Assembly: GCA_944472135.2 (NCBI GenBank)
Contig: OX235262.1
Location: 83,302,903 to 83,366,902 of the forward strand
From: Trichobilharzia regenti
Lineage: Eukaryota; Platyhelminthes; Trematoda; Strigeidida; Schistosomatidae
Direction of reading: 5' to 3'
Length of the DNA: 64,000 nucleotides
In this document: piece after piece, positions 52,455 to 63,084 of the stretch
Position numbering within the stretch: position 1 is the first letter of the stretch
Layout of the letters: every line of letters begins with the position of its first letter
Translations under genes and position numbers: made by a program
The notes under the pieces: generated by a model
Databases searched by the model: none
What the model saw: only the letters and a program-made list of their open reading frames with translations
Told to the model about the DNA's origin: nothing

Positions 52455-52692
52455 TATTTTTATTCCTTTACGTCCCTAGTCAAAAATATGGCTTCAAGCT
52501 AGAGGCTTGGAGTTTCGATGGCAGTGGTGTTTATTTTTACAGGATGGGGTTGCTAGCTTCATGCCTAATCTTCCGTCTTTACCAGTCTTATTACTGGCTT
52601 AGCAAGGTTAAGGAGTGCGTCGGCCGAGGATCGAACCCCGGACCACATGAGGTGTGGTCGGCGAGCATTTTACCGCTGTGCCATCGACGCAC
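52455..52692 (-). mobile_element. SINE family C, full copy
   Basis: On the - strand: gtgcgtcgatggcacagcgg head, B box ggttcgatcctcgg, then ctagcttgaagccatattt tail and aaggaataaaaat end. Confidence 0.8.
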
Positions 52693-53029
52693 AGCTGATT
52701 ACCGCATCAGAAACAGTTTAGCAGTCTGATTCTAACCACTGGTCAAAAACTACTGGTCAGATGTGAAAAGCACTCATTTAAGTTTGATTTTTCAACAGTT
52801 CCAACTATTCTCTACTTTCGTTTTGAAGTAAACCAGCAGGAAACCCCGGATTTATACGGATTTCCACTTTTTACTTCGAGTTTTCGGTACTCCCCAGGAA
52901 TATTTCTCTGGTTATAAACAAGCTTATAAACGCAAAATCCAGGGCAAATAATGGTTTTCCCTCTCCACAGTCGACTCCTAATTTCTAACTTCGAACTACC
53001 TTGGTTTTAGTAAAAATCACCAATATTTG

Positions 53030-53270
53030 GTAGAAGTTAGAATTCATGGGCCTTTGAATCGGATCCCAGTGGCTGAATTGTATACGAGCTTGTCTTGTTA
53101 GCGGAAGTTCCTGGGTTCGAGCCCTGTACGGTAGGTGCCTACTGCCGATGATTTCCAAACTAGGATGAAACAGCAGCTCTCCAGTACTCCCTGGTTTTCA
53201 ATGGTTCTCTAACTAATATCAATCCGTGATCAACTCGCAAAAACAAAACTAACCCTTACAAACCAAACTA
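53030..53270 (+). mobile_element. SINE family A, single arm
   Basis: tggtagaagttagaattcat, B box gggttcgagccctg, then ctactgccgatgatttcc (core CCGATGA) and ccagtactccctgg. Lies in the space between the two host genes. Confidence 0.65.
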
Positions 53271-53559
53271 TAGAATATTTGAAAAGTGTAAAACTGCAGT
53301 CATCAACCATATTGCTTACTTATTCAGTGATGTTTAAATAGTGGATTTTGATCACGTGTTCAATTGATTTTTTAAATAATAATCCTGTTTTACAGTAATA
53401 TAATACAGTAAAATCAGTCTATAAGAAAATTTGAGATGTATTCATTGAAATGAAAAGTAAAAATAATTTACTATTCAAGTGTTTAATTAATACTTTTGAC
53501 ATTTTGTTTCTTAACGACACAGTGTCCGATTTATAATAATTTACCATAAGTTCATTGTT

Positions 53560-55191
53560 TCACGGTAATTTTCTATCATTCTCTTGATACCATTGAGAAG
53601 ATATCTGGATACGGTTTTCCAAATCAGATCTTGTTGACTCAGGATATGCTGCATCAGCGATAAATACGGCATTACCATTACTATTAACACTGTTTAAATT
53701 TGTTAACTTTTCATTGCATGGATTATCTGTATTCTGACAACAATGATACAACTCATTTCCACCATTTGTAGGCAGTTGGTCTTTTTCACTAGCTAAAATC
53801 AACTTTTTCTTCCTATGTAGTATATAACATATGAAACCCAGAAGGACAACTCGAATTGTTACTAAAACTGCCATACTAATAAAAAATCCACCATATCCAA
53901 AACCGTCAATAATTGCACCAGAAAATAATGGCGCTAACAGCATACCAATACCAGCAATCATTTTTGTCATAGGAAATGCAATAGACCCGTGGACAAGCAT
54001 TACTTCTTCTGATGTAGCATATAAAAAGGTGTTGCCTACACCGACTGTTGCACCAGTGAATCCAGCCAGTATATAAACCACATTTATATCTTCATAGGTT
54101 TTCTGCATAATAATCAAGAACAAAGCAGCAAATGATGCCCCAATGAAATAAGCAAATGCTAAATAACCTCGTATTCGATCACCGATTAAGGCGCCAATTG
54201 TAAATACAACTGATTCTCCGACACCAAAGTATAAGTTAACACGTGCACCCAATACTAACTGGTCATTTAGCGCTTGACTTACATAGGCTGTCATATTCAT
54301 AAGTAGACCATAAATCACAAGATTATGAATTAAACGTTCAAATGCCCAAATAAATACTTGTGGATTGTTTTTCATATGATCGATAGAACAAAAAGCCCAT
54401 CCACGCCCATCGCTGGCTTTCGGTGAATTTCGCAGCAGTAAAGACTGTCTCCGTAATGATTTGTTCACAGAATTTTCATCGAAACCGTCAGGTGTATCTG
54501 TCATTGCTTGATGATATTCAAACATATCCCTTGAAAGAAACACAATTCCAGCTAAGCATGTAACAAGTAAGAAGAGTACTCCGCTTATTTGAAACGCCAC
54601 TTGCCAACCGTAGTTTTGTATTAAATGTGAGTATAATGGACCAAATATCAGCACACCATAGGGTCCTCCAGATACAAATGCTGTAGCTAAGACATGAAAT
54701 CGATGAGATTTATCAAAATACTCAGCTGTCACAAGACTTGTACCGCATAAAATGAGAGTAGATCCAAGACCGTGAATTAATGTGTGAGTTAGGAATAGAT
54801 AACCTGGACTGGGCACTGCAGCCGACGTCATACAACTAACAAAAATGAGTAAACCAGCTGTAAACATTGTACTTCTATAAGGTCGGTTCAGTCGTATAAT
54901 TACGGTTGTTGCAAATGGCATTAAAAAGAAGCCAAGTGCAGCATAACTGTCGCCAACCCAATTCAATTCAGTCATACTCGTATCATTATAGGCTGTGTGT
55001 AATGCAGCGACAAATATTCCAAATGCTCTTCTTTTACCGCCTATACAAACAACATTGAGTGCAGCAACTAATAAAACCAACCATCCTAAATGACGCCATC
55101 GATATAGCTTCATACGAGCTTTTGAAAAGTTTGCATAGATAGAATGGAATATACTATGGGTTATCTGAGATGTTGCCTCCTCTTTAGTCAT
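53560..55191 (-). CDS. MFS transporter, monocarboxylate-transporter (SLC16)-like
   Basis: Uninterrupted frame of 543 codons, the longest in the window. Twelve hydrophobic segments are visible, at about residues 35-52, 78-98, 108-126, 130-152, 166-188, 197-219, 279-303, 317-338, 342-362, 370-392, 406-428 and 435-457, with a long central loop (about 220-275) typical of the major facilitator superfamily. The stretch TAEYFDKSHRFHVLATAF (residues 155-172) fits the SLC16 motif 'YFxKRRxLAxGxA' at TM5, and ELNWVGDSYAALG at TM2 also fits SLC16. The C-terminal tail of about 85 residues is polar and cytosolic by prediction. Members carry lactate, pyruvate, aromatic amino acids or thyroid hormones; the substrate cannot be read from the sequence. 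The gene is convergent with the CFAP74-like gene and has no intron in its coding part. Confidence 0.85.
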   Translation of the reverse strand: MTKEEATSQITHSIFHSIYANFSKARMKLYRWRHLGWLVLLVAALNVVCIGGKRRAFGIFVAALHTAYNDTSMTELNWVGDSYAALGFFLMPFATTVIIRLNRPYRSTMFTAGLLIFVSCMTSAAVPSPGYLFLTHTLIHGLGSTLILCGTSLVTAEYFDKSHRFHVLATAFVSGGPYGVLIFGPLYSHLIQNYGWQVAFQISGVLFLLVTCLAGIVFLSRDMFEYHQAMTDTPDGFDENSVNKSLRRQSLLLRNSPKASDGRGWAFCSIDHMKNNPQVFIWAFERLIHNLVIYGLLMNMTAYVSQALNDQLVLGARVNLYFGVGESVVFTIGALIGDRIRGYLAFAYFIGASFAALFLIIMQKTYEDINVVYILAGFTGATVGVGNTFLYATSEEVMLVHGSIAFPMTKMIAGIGMLLAPLFSGAIIDGFGYGGFFISMAVLVTIRVVLLGFICYILHRKKKLILASEKDQLPTNGGNELYHCCQNTDNPCNEKLTNLNSVNSNGNAVFIADAAYPESTRSDLENRIQISSQWYQENDRKLP

Positions 55192-55192
55192 G

Positions 55193-55194
55193 CT
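55193..55194 (-). promoter_or_regulatory. Possible 3' splice or trans-splice acceptor just before the MFS start codon
   Basis: On the - strand the sequence acattttcag ends one base before the ATG at 55191. This is a good AG acceptor with a pyrimidine run. It may mark a 5'-UTR intron or spliced-leader addition, both known in flukes. It supports the chosen start but was not tested. Confidence 0.4.
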
Positions 55195-55754
55195 GAAAAT
55201 GTCAAGTGTAATTACAACTGACTCCTCCTTACAATTTCTTTATGCCTAATTTAATTCCTGTGGTATATTGTAAATTTATGCATGTGTCATTGCATCGTAA
55301 CATGTGTCTGTCCTTTTCAGTTTATAACACTCCTCACCCAGCCAACCTCATTTTCACCAAATAATAATTTAACGAATTCAGTTCACTTCCTATTTCTATA
55401 ACAAACAAGCTAGAGGATAGAAATTAGGACTAATTTTTGTAATGTATACACTGAAATCTGTCTAACAGCATGCATTCATAACCACACAAACACACACAGC
55501 TTTATTCTCTAATTATCATTTATCCCAATAAAGAAAGCTATAGTTAAACTCGTCATTTGAATAGTCCACTGATTATCAAGGAGATTTGAATGTTAATAGA
55601 ATAATCATATCTGTGATTCCCGGCATTTATTAAAGTAGGCATTTTCATGTAAAAAAAAACATGACTGAGTGAGACATATGCTTCTGATGACTGGCCACTG
55701 TTTCCTCTATCAATTGGTGTGAAAGGATAAACTTAAGCTGAACAGACTTTATTA
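55195..55754. other. Upstream of the MFS gene
   Basis: Would hold a 5' UTR intron or promoter. I see no firm TATA box or binding site; a possible acceptor is listed separately. Confidence 0.4.
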
Positions 55755-56010
55755 TTATCATTCGTTCCTTGTAGTCCGAGTGAAAAATATGGCTTCAGCA
55801 GCACATTTCCATTGTAATCTATCCTCTGGCATCACTTATTCTGGCTTCAAGACAATCCATAGGCTTCACATGATCTCCCCCCCCCACGTCACCATCAGAT
55901 GCCCAACTGATCACTTGACAGCTTCACTTGAGATGTCATTCGACCATCTGCTCAGCGTATATCCAGTTCATCCCTACCTACTTCTTTCCGCAAGTTAACT
56001 AGGTGATAGA
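55755..56010 (-). mobile_element. RTE 3' fragment
   Basis: atggcttcagcagcacattt then gatctccccc, acgtcaccatcagatgccca; the order matches the RTE 3' end. No open frame. Confidence 0.55.
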
Positions 56011-56049
56011 TTCTTGATTCAAATCGTGGAAAATACCCATTGAAACATT

Positions 56050-57910
56050 AGATTGAAAAGAACAAGTAGTTCAGCAAAGATGATGATCTTTTCGGCGACT
56101 TCATTCTTAAAAGTTGTACAATCACATTTATATATAGATTAGTTTACATGGATACAATTCTAATTTGTTTAATTCCATATACTAACGAAGCTGATAATCA
56201 TTTTCAACTTGATATGAAAGTTTGAAGGTAAGAATATAGATTACAAGGGGTTTAGAAACAAGATTGCATAGGATTAGAAAACAGTTACAACGTATGCAAA
56301 ATTAATATTTGATAACTAGAGAAATAATTTTAAAGGCGAATAAAAGGTGATAATTATTTTCAACTTGATATGAATTACAAGAGGGATGGAACGAATTACA
56401 GGTGTGAACAAAATGAGCATGGAAACAAATTGAAATCAAAAGTTTTCAACTTGAAATGTAAGTTAGGAGGTGTGAATATAGATTACAAGAGGCATAGAAA
56501 CAAAAAATTACACAGGATTAAAATATAATTGCAAAATGGTTATTCTAAACGGATTACAATTGTGATCAGGAGGAGCATGGAAACAAACTTAAAATAACTG
56601 ATTTTATAACTGAAAAAATATGATGAACTGAATGAAGGCAAAGAGAGAAAAATTTACACACACAGATAACAAGACAAAAAACCGAAGTGAACATATCGAA
56701 CTAGGTCCGTGGTAGTTGTAAAGGCTGGACTAGTTTCGTTTGAACATATAGCTCCGGCTTTTCGATGCACATGGCGAGAGCTTCCGAAGTACAAAGAAGT
56801 CGGAAACACATTGCCTTTGGTAGATTTTTGTTTACTTTGTAAATGACTCTAAATGATGAGTCGGTTGAGATTCTATGACAGGTATTGACGAGATGTTCAG
56901 TTATTGCGCTTCTGATTGAACCAGTGCCTCCTTTTGCAGCCATGCTGGATGATGTCCTTGATATGTGTCCACATGATGTGTGTCTCGTTTTTGACAGTCT
57001 ATTATATTTTGCTATGTATATATGGATCGATATTTCATTATAACTGACAATATGCTTTTGTCTGTCCACTAACTAAATAAAGAATGTATGACCCTGTTAT
57101 CACATGACATTACAACCAATCATGGTAAGATGACTGTCTATTGGCTCATGTGTATTAGCCATTTTCATATATACTTTGCTTTATTATTCTTGTTCAATTC
57201 TTGCTCCCACTTTTCGTACATCTAAGTACTCTTCCACTCACACACTTGTGTGACATTTATTTCCCTTGTCTGGAAAATACAAGTATCATCGTAAACCTGG
57301 TGGTCTTCTGATTTCCCTCTTTCCGCGTCAGGACTACTAACTACTCGACGAGTACATAACAGTTCTCTAACACGTTTTGATAAGACCTGCATAGAACGAC
57401 CTATGTACCTGGCTCGGCAAGAGCAGGTGAACTGACAAATGCACATGGAAGTGGTCATATGCGGAAGTCTGTCCTTCTCGTTGCTACGAAGTAGTGGGCG
57501 GCTAGAGAATATCACTCTTTGAGTTGCTGCCGGAAAAGTTTTCTCCAGGGAATTGGAGATTTTCTTTTTAAGGATATCTGCTGCTAGGTCTCGCCTGAAT
57601 TCCAGATTCAAATAGAGTGTCTTCTTTTATACTGAAGCGTATTCTTCTCTTTTTGGCCTTGGTTTCACGTTCTTCTCCACGAAACGCGGTGGGTATCCAT
57701 TTTGAAGCAGGGTGCTTTTGAGAAATAGGAGCTCTTCTTCTAAACAGTCATCGATACAAATTCTTCTGGTACAGTGGGCTAGCGAGATGATGAGAGCTCT
57801 TTTACGGCTGATAGGTATCCAACTGTAGAAGTTTGTCAGTTGGCCATTCCATGTTGGCTTCCTATGGATAGATCTTTTGAGAGTTCCGTCATCTTGGTTG
57901 TTTCACTGAC
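56050..57910 (-). mobile_element. Penelope-like element, split by an insertion
   Basis: The - strand frame 57222-57611 reads SLEKTFPAATQRVIFSS and CICQFTCSCRARYIGRSMQV (GIY-YIG); the frame 56701-57069 resumes with SIRSAITEHLVNTCHRISTD and ...CIEKPELYVQTKLVQPLQL. About 57070-57330 is foreign. The 3' terminal sequence at 56090-56150 matches the one at 8.2 and 9.6 kb. Confidence 0.7.
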
Positions 57911-58621
57911 AAATTTCCTTGTTCCCTGTGCCTTCCTGTCACTAATCCGATATTCAATAGTGAATGAAGGCAGCTATTGGTGATGAGTCCCATTATCTGA
58001 GTCTTGCGATCAAAATTTTCAAAATTATTCATCTACTTTACTAAACAAGAATTTAACTGTAACTTATGTTTCAATGAAATAAAATCTCATCTAGGCAACA
58101 TGTAATACTTTGATAATCCTTAAAAATTGTCAACCAAGAACAATAAACCTCATAAAAAAACAGCCAAGTGTTTTATTTGGCCATTCCAAACAAAAGATCA
58201 ACAGAATGAAGACTCTCTTCAAAGAAAATCAAATGAAAGGTTATCTAGCCACATGAATATGGCAGACTAAACTCATTCAAGTACAAATGTCAATGAAAAA
58301 ATAGACAATAACTCAAAACAAAAAAAAACATAGATCCAGGTTGAAAGTCAGAACTTCGGCGTTGTCGCCAGTTTTCAAAGTAACAACAACGACTTAGCAA
58401 TAAAAACTGAGGAATGACCCTCGGAAATAAATACAATAACCTGAGGTTAAAAAAAACTAATCTACAACAGAAAACCCAGCTAAAATAGTGTGCTCCTGAT
58501 GAGATCGACAAGTCTCCTTTACCAAGTCTTTGTCTTCTACCGTTTCAATTGGTGTCGCTGCCTCCAGACAATGAAGACCCCATGACCGGCTGCTTTCAAA
58601 GAAGAAGACATAAAAAGCTTT
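57911..58621. other. Intergenic, nothing firm
   Basis: No recognised frame; 58500-58621 may be upstream Gag sequence. 58937-59434, 60946-61297 and 61799-63084 also show no feature. Confidence 0.45.
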
Positions 58622-58936
58622 TTGTGGGACTTTCAACCCATCGGTGAGTTGGTGGGCTTCAAGAGTCCGATGACGAAGGCGGTCGTGCTAAGGAAGCTCC
58701 TGAGAGGTCGAGCAAAGGCATTGCATGACAGTGTGGAGCGTTCAGGTGGGATGGAAACCTGGAAGCTGTTGTTTAAACGGTTAACGTCGGAGTTCGACAG
58801 TCAGTTGGAGATTCAACAGTTCCATGCTGCAAATCTGGGATCGGACGGAGACTCACTAGTGATGACGGGGAAGCTAATGAATCTACTACGTCGTGCACTC
58901 CCCACATTAGATGAACGTCTCTTTATATACCACTGA
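58622..58936 (+). mobile_element. Gypsy-type LTR retrotransposon Gag fragment
   Basis: 104-codon frame: VVLRKLLRGRAKALHDSVER then EIQQFHAANLG, and LMNLLRRALPTLDERL. The 'FHAA...LLRRALPTLDE' order is a known Gag capsid pattern of flatworm Gypsy elements. No LTR or pol is visible next to it. Confidence 0.55.
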
Positions 58937-59434
58937 TAAATGTTATCAGTATCACTCACCACAAGAGTACAAAGGAGATTTGTCACGAATACTGGATAAG
59001 AAATTAAATATATTTTCTTCCTGTTCAAGCGAAAATAACAAAATTCTATTACTAAAACTCATAAGCTTCTGGACTATTATGATATGGCACCACACCTTTG
59101 TTTTGGTAACATAATTATAAATAATTCTCAGCTGCCTGTTTCGTCAGCTGCACTGTAACAACGAATTTCTCTATATGCCGGTCTTTTACACATTACATGG
59201 TCCACCAGTTTACAAGTGCTAATGTCATCAGAAGATACTTAACAATTTCACAATTTCAAAGCAGCAATACTTTCCAAAACTCTTTGAGGCAACAATTAAG
59301 GAATAAAAATGATCTTGCTATAAAACTGTGAGAATTAAAATCGGCTGTTTCAAAGTTCATGGTATGTTTGATGATGGAAAAATAACGAAAGTACCAGAAT
59401 TAGTGATTTTGTCAGTTGGTCAAGTTTTTAATAT

Positions 59435-60826
59435 TATTATTATTGTTCCCTTGGGTTTCTAGTGGAACATAGGGCTTCAACTGCACGTCTCCACTTCTTT
59501 CTGTCCTCTGCTGTACTCCTCAGCCGCATCCATGTTAGTCCATACTGTGTCAACTCCTCTTCACACGATATCCTCCATGTCACCCTTGGACGTCCCACAC
59601 GCCGCTTCCCTTTCGGGTTCCACTCGAGGGCTTGGCGCGCGATGTCACCCAGCGGTCTCCTCAGCGAGTGTCCGATCCATCTTCACTTTCTCCTGCATAT
59701 TTGTTGGCTGACGATTGGTTCTTGTTCCGTTTGTTCCCAGCCATAGTTTCTTGCTGGTGATTCTTTCCGGCCCGGCCCGGCCATCTGATATTCAGTATAG
59801 AGCCAGCGAAGACAGTTAGTTGTTGATAACGTTCTGGTCTGCAACAGGCTGTTGGAAATATTCTTTGTGACCCGCCCGCCAAGTTTCTGATCTGTATAGA
59901 ACTGACTAACTTGACGTTTGTATTGTAAATCCGACCGAATTTTGCTGTTGATGCTGGCTGAGTGACGAAGATTTCCAGATTGGTTTCAGGTTGATGAATG
60001 TGCTTCTCGCCTGCTCTCCCGATTCTCGCTCGATTTGACATCCTCGTCCGTTCCGACTGCCTGTAGTTGAGACAACGCTCAATTCTAGATAAGTGAATGA
60101 ATGAAGTAACCTCTTTCAAATCCCTCCCGTTGATGATGACTGGCGCTGGATGTTGCTGCTATTGTTGTTCGTTGATTGGTTATTTTCATAACCTCCGTCT
60201 TGTCTATGTTAACTTGAAGTCCTGTCTCCGCAAGCTGCTTCTTCCACCAGTTTGTCGGTTTTCGCTTGTAAGTCTTCGATTGTGTGTGACATCAAACATA
60301 AATCATCCACGCGCGAAATCCAGGTCTTCTAGGTTGTTCACGTCGGTCCAGGATATCCCTGTCTGCTCGTTTTCCACTGTCTGACGCATAATCCAGTCAG
60401 CCCACCACAATTAGGAATATCATTGGTGATAACAAGCACCCTTGTCTGACTCCTGTGTTTACTCCAAACGCCTCGCTGAGGTTTCCGTTGTGGATCGCTT
60501 GACATGTTCCGTTGTCGTACAACTTTTGAATAAGATAGATGAATATTTCGGGTACGCCGTAGTACTCGAGTAGTTTCCAAATTACTTCGCGGTCAACGCT
60601 GCACTGTCGAAGGCCTTCTCAAAGTCTATAAAGTTGAGGTAGAGGTTTGATTGTCATTCCATGCTTTGTTCGATGATGATGCGTAGAGTTGCAATTTGGT
60701 CAGAACATGATTTGCCTTTCCTGAAACCAGCTTGTTCTGGGCTGGCAGAGTTCTGTCTCCAGTGCGTCCTTTATTCTCTCCAGGATGATGCGACTCAGAA
60801 TTTTACTTGGCGTCGCCTAGACTACT
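59435..60826 (-). mobile_element. RTE (SR2-like), longer copy with part of the RT domain
   Basis: From right to left on the -: RT pieces EQAGFRKGKSCSDQIATLRI and NFIDFEKAFDS, then DWIMRQTV, NLEDLDFA (catalytic FADD lost to FARG), then DLKEVTSFIHLSR and the C-terminal region with IRWPGRAGKNHQQETMAGN. The 3' end lies at 59440. Dead. Confidence 0.75.
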
Positions 60827-60945
60827 AGGTCGCTAGTTTTCTAGCCGGTCCCAATCCCGGATAAAGAGGGAGGGTTGGGGCGTGGTGCCAGCAATCCCAC
60901 CCCAAAAACTTGACCAAATCGCTATAGAAACTTCAATGCACAAAT
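60827..60945 (+). mobile_element. SINE family C fragment
   Basis: cggataaagagggagggttg then ggcgtggtgccagcaatcc and cgctatagaaacttcaa; the tRNA-like head is only partly present. Confidence 0.5.
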
Positions 60946-61297
60946 AGTCAAGTTTTTAAAATGTGTTAATTAATTTATTGTATGATCACATTAATTTATA
61001 TCACAATGAAACTGTATATATATTCTTTTCCATGAATGTGTTATTTTGTGAAAATAAATTAATTTCATTCCAAGTTATTTGAAATAGTTTGTCAGAGATG
61101 AAATAATTTATTCATCATAACAAACTAGTTCTCTCTGCAAGATGCAATGACATATTTTTATGTAGGTTACAAAAACACTTGTATTATCAGTGACATAATT
61201 TAAATCTTATCACCACACCAGAAATTCACAGATTTTGATGTCTATTTGAAACTCTTTGCGATACCGAGAGAAAAAACTTATCATCACTCAAAATATT

Positions 61298-61798
61298 TCA
61301 GAGGTGGTATTTTGGTGAGAGCTGGAGGCAAGCCAAAAATTGTAGACAACAATTTACGTCAATGTTCACATCCCGAATCAGGGTAATGAGGAAAACAACA
61401 TCAACAGAGACTAACCTTGAGAAAATCACCAGCCAATCACACAGTAGAGTTAAGGTGTGGAAATATGGTTCGCAGATATGTGGCTTTATTTTCTGAGAAA
61501 CGGTCACAAAGAGATAACCTTCAGCAAGAAAACAACCAAGCAGAAGAGGTTGCTTCTCCTCTAACAATATTGTACGTAAAAATCTATAAATATTGCTTGG
61601 TTTTCTCGATAAATAATCTGTTATTTGGCTCTTTTCTTCTGTCGTTACAATATGTTTTCCTTCTTTTAGCAGTAAATATTCATTCATAAGGTGTGTAAAA
61701 TTATGATTTGATGAATTATGAAATGACTTTCTATATGGAATATAGATAGAAATCAATTTATGGGAACCAGATAAGGATTTGGTGACACAGAAAAACAC
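61298..61798 (-). other. Unrecognised 166-codon open frame
   Basis: Open frame with leucine-rich composition. I recognise no domain, no splice-site support and no repeat relative in the window. Probably chance in AT-rich DNA, or a fragment of an unlisted repeat. Confidence 0.12.
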
Positions 61799-63084
61799 TA
61801 CTTGTGTACCTGAATTCTGAAATTGTAAGTTTGGTTCCTTGAAATTACTGCTCTGCGTGAGCCATATTTAAATATTACTCCAGTGAAATCAAACCTTGGA
61901 ATATTGATACAAAACTGGATTTGTTATCACACGGAAACTTTTTATATTGACAGTTATCTATATCAGTTAACGAAGCCTTTCCTATCAATGAACTTTTATT
62001 TTAATATATAAACGAACACTAAGATAGTCTGCAGACTGAATGATACAACTTACAGTTAGTCTGTCTCAACTCCATTTCGTAGTGTATTCTTTTATTTCGG
62101 CATAATTGATGCACTTCTTCTCTTTAATTTCATAACAAATGACTGTTGGAAAAGTGCGTCTGCGAACAGCATAATCAAGCAAAAAATTAAAGTGTGAGCG
62201 CAGCACTTGTGTCAAATGGTCTAGACAAGTAAAAGTGGGTACAAGGGGAATCTCAAATTAATCTTATCACAAGAACACAATGTATGCTTTCTTTTGAAAG
62301 AGTTCTTATGGAAAATTTTTTCCACCATGCTTTACCCTTCTTGTTTTGGATTGCGAAGAATTCAGCCACGAAAATACCATCTGGCGTTCTACTCTCTTTA
62401 GGCAAGCTTGTGTTTTACTAGTTACTTCGATTATTCCGACACTGGTGTCCTTAAAACTTAAAATCACATTTTAGCTAGATTTTTCTAGTCTGGCATTAAA
62501 TGTGCTCAAAGAAACAAACTCCTTCGAGAGTAAAATTAAATTGTCTCAATTAAAAATGCATTCTTAGAAATCCTGACAAAGTAAAACCAGCTATTGGAGC
62601 TTTTCAATGTGTGCACATATAGCCTTTTATACAAATGCCACTATATGTAGCATCCAATACATGACCAAATGAACTTTGACAAGGAATCATTCCGATAAAC
62701 CTATAAACCATGATAGATTCGCTTCGTGATTCAATCACATAGCAGTTGTACCAGGTAAATTTCTCAAGCCTGATGGTCGATTCAACCAGATACCTCTTGA
62801 GTTATTTAGTCAATGACTTTTTAATAGCTGACACATGCATGACATAATAGACACTGAATTTCTAGTTCAAAGTCGCCTATCCCTGCGGCCAGTTCCCATT
62901 TTGAGTATTGATTATTCCAGTAGTTCATATTCATAATCTGAAAATTAATTCCTTATCTACAATTTAAACAGTCACAATTTCCTCTGGAAATCAAACTTTT
63001 CAGATCGTAGACTGATTAAGATGAGTAACTTTATACCACTGCTGGTCGTTATGGATGGTACACAACTACTCATCCTAATTATTT

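Noticed and set aside
53831..54076. 81-codon + frame inside the MFS gene
   Set aside because: Antisense of the transporter; the - frame is long and has clear membrane segments.
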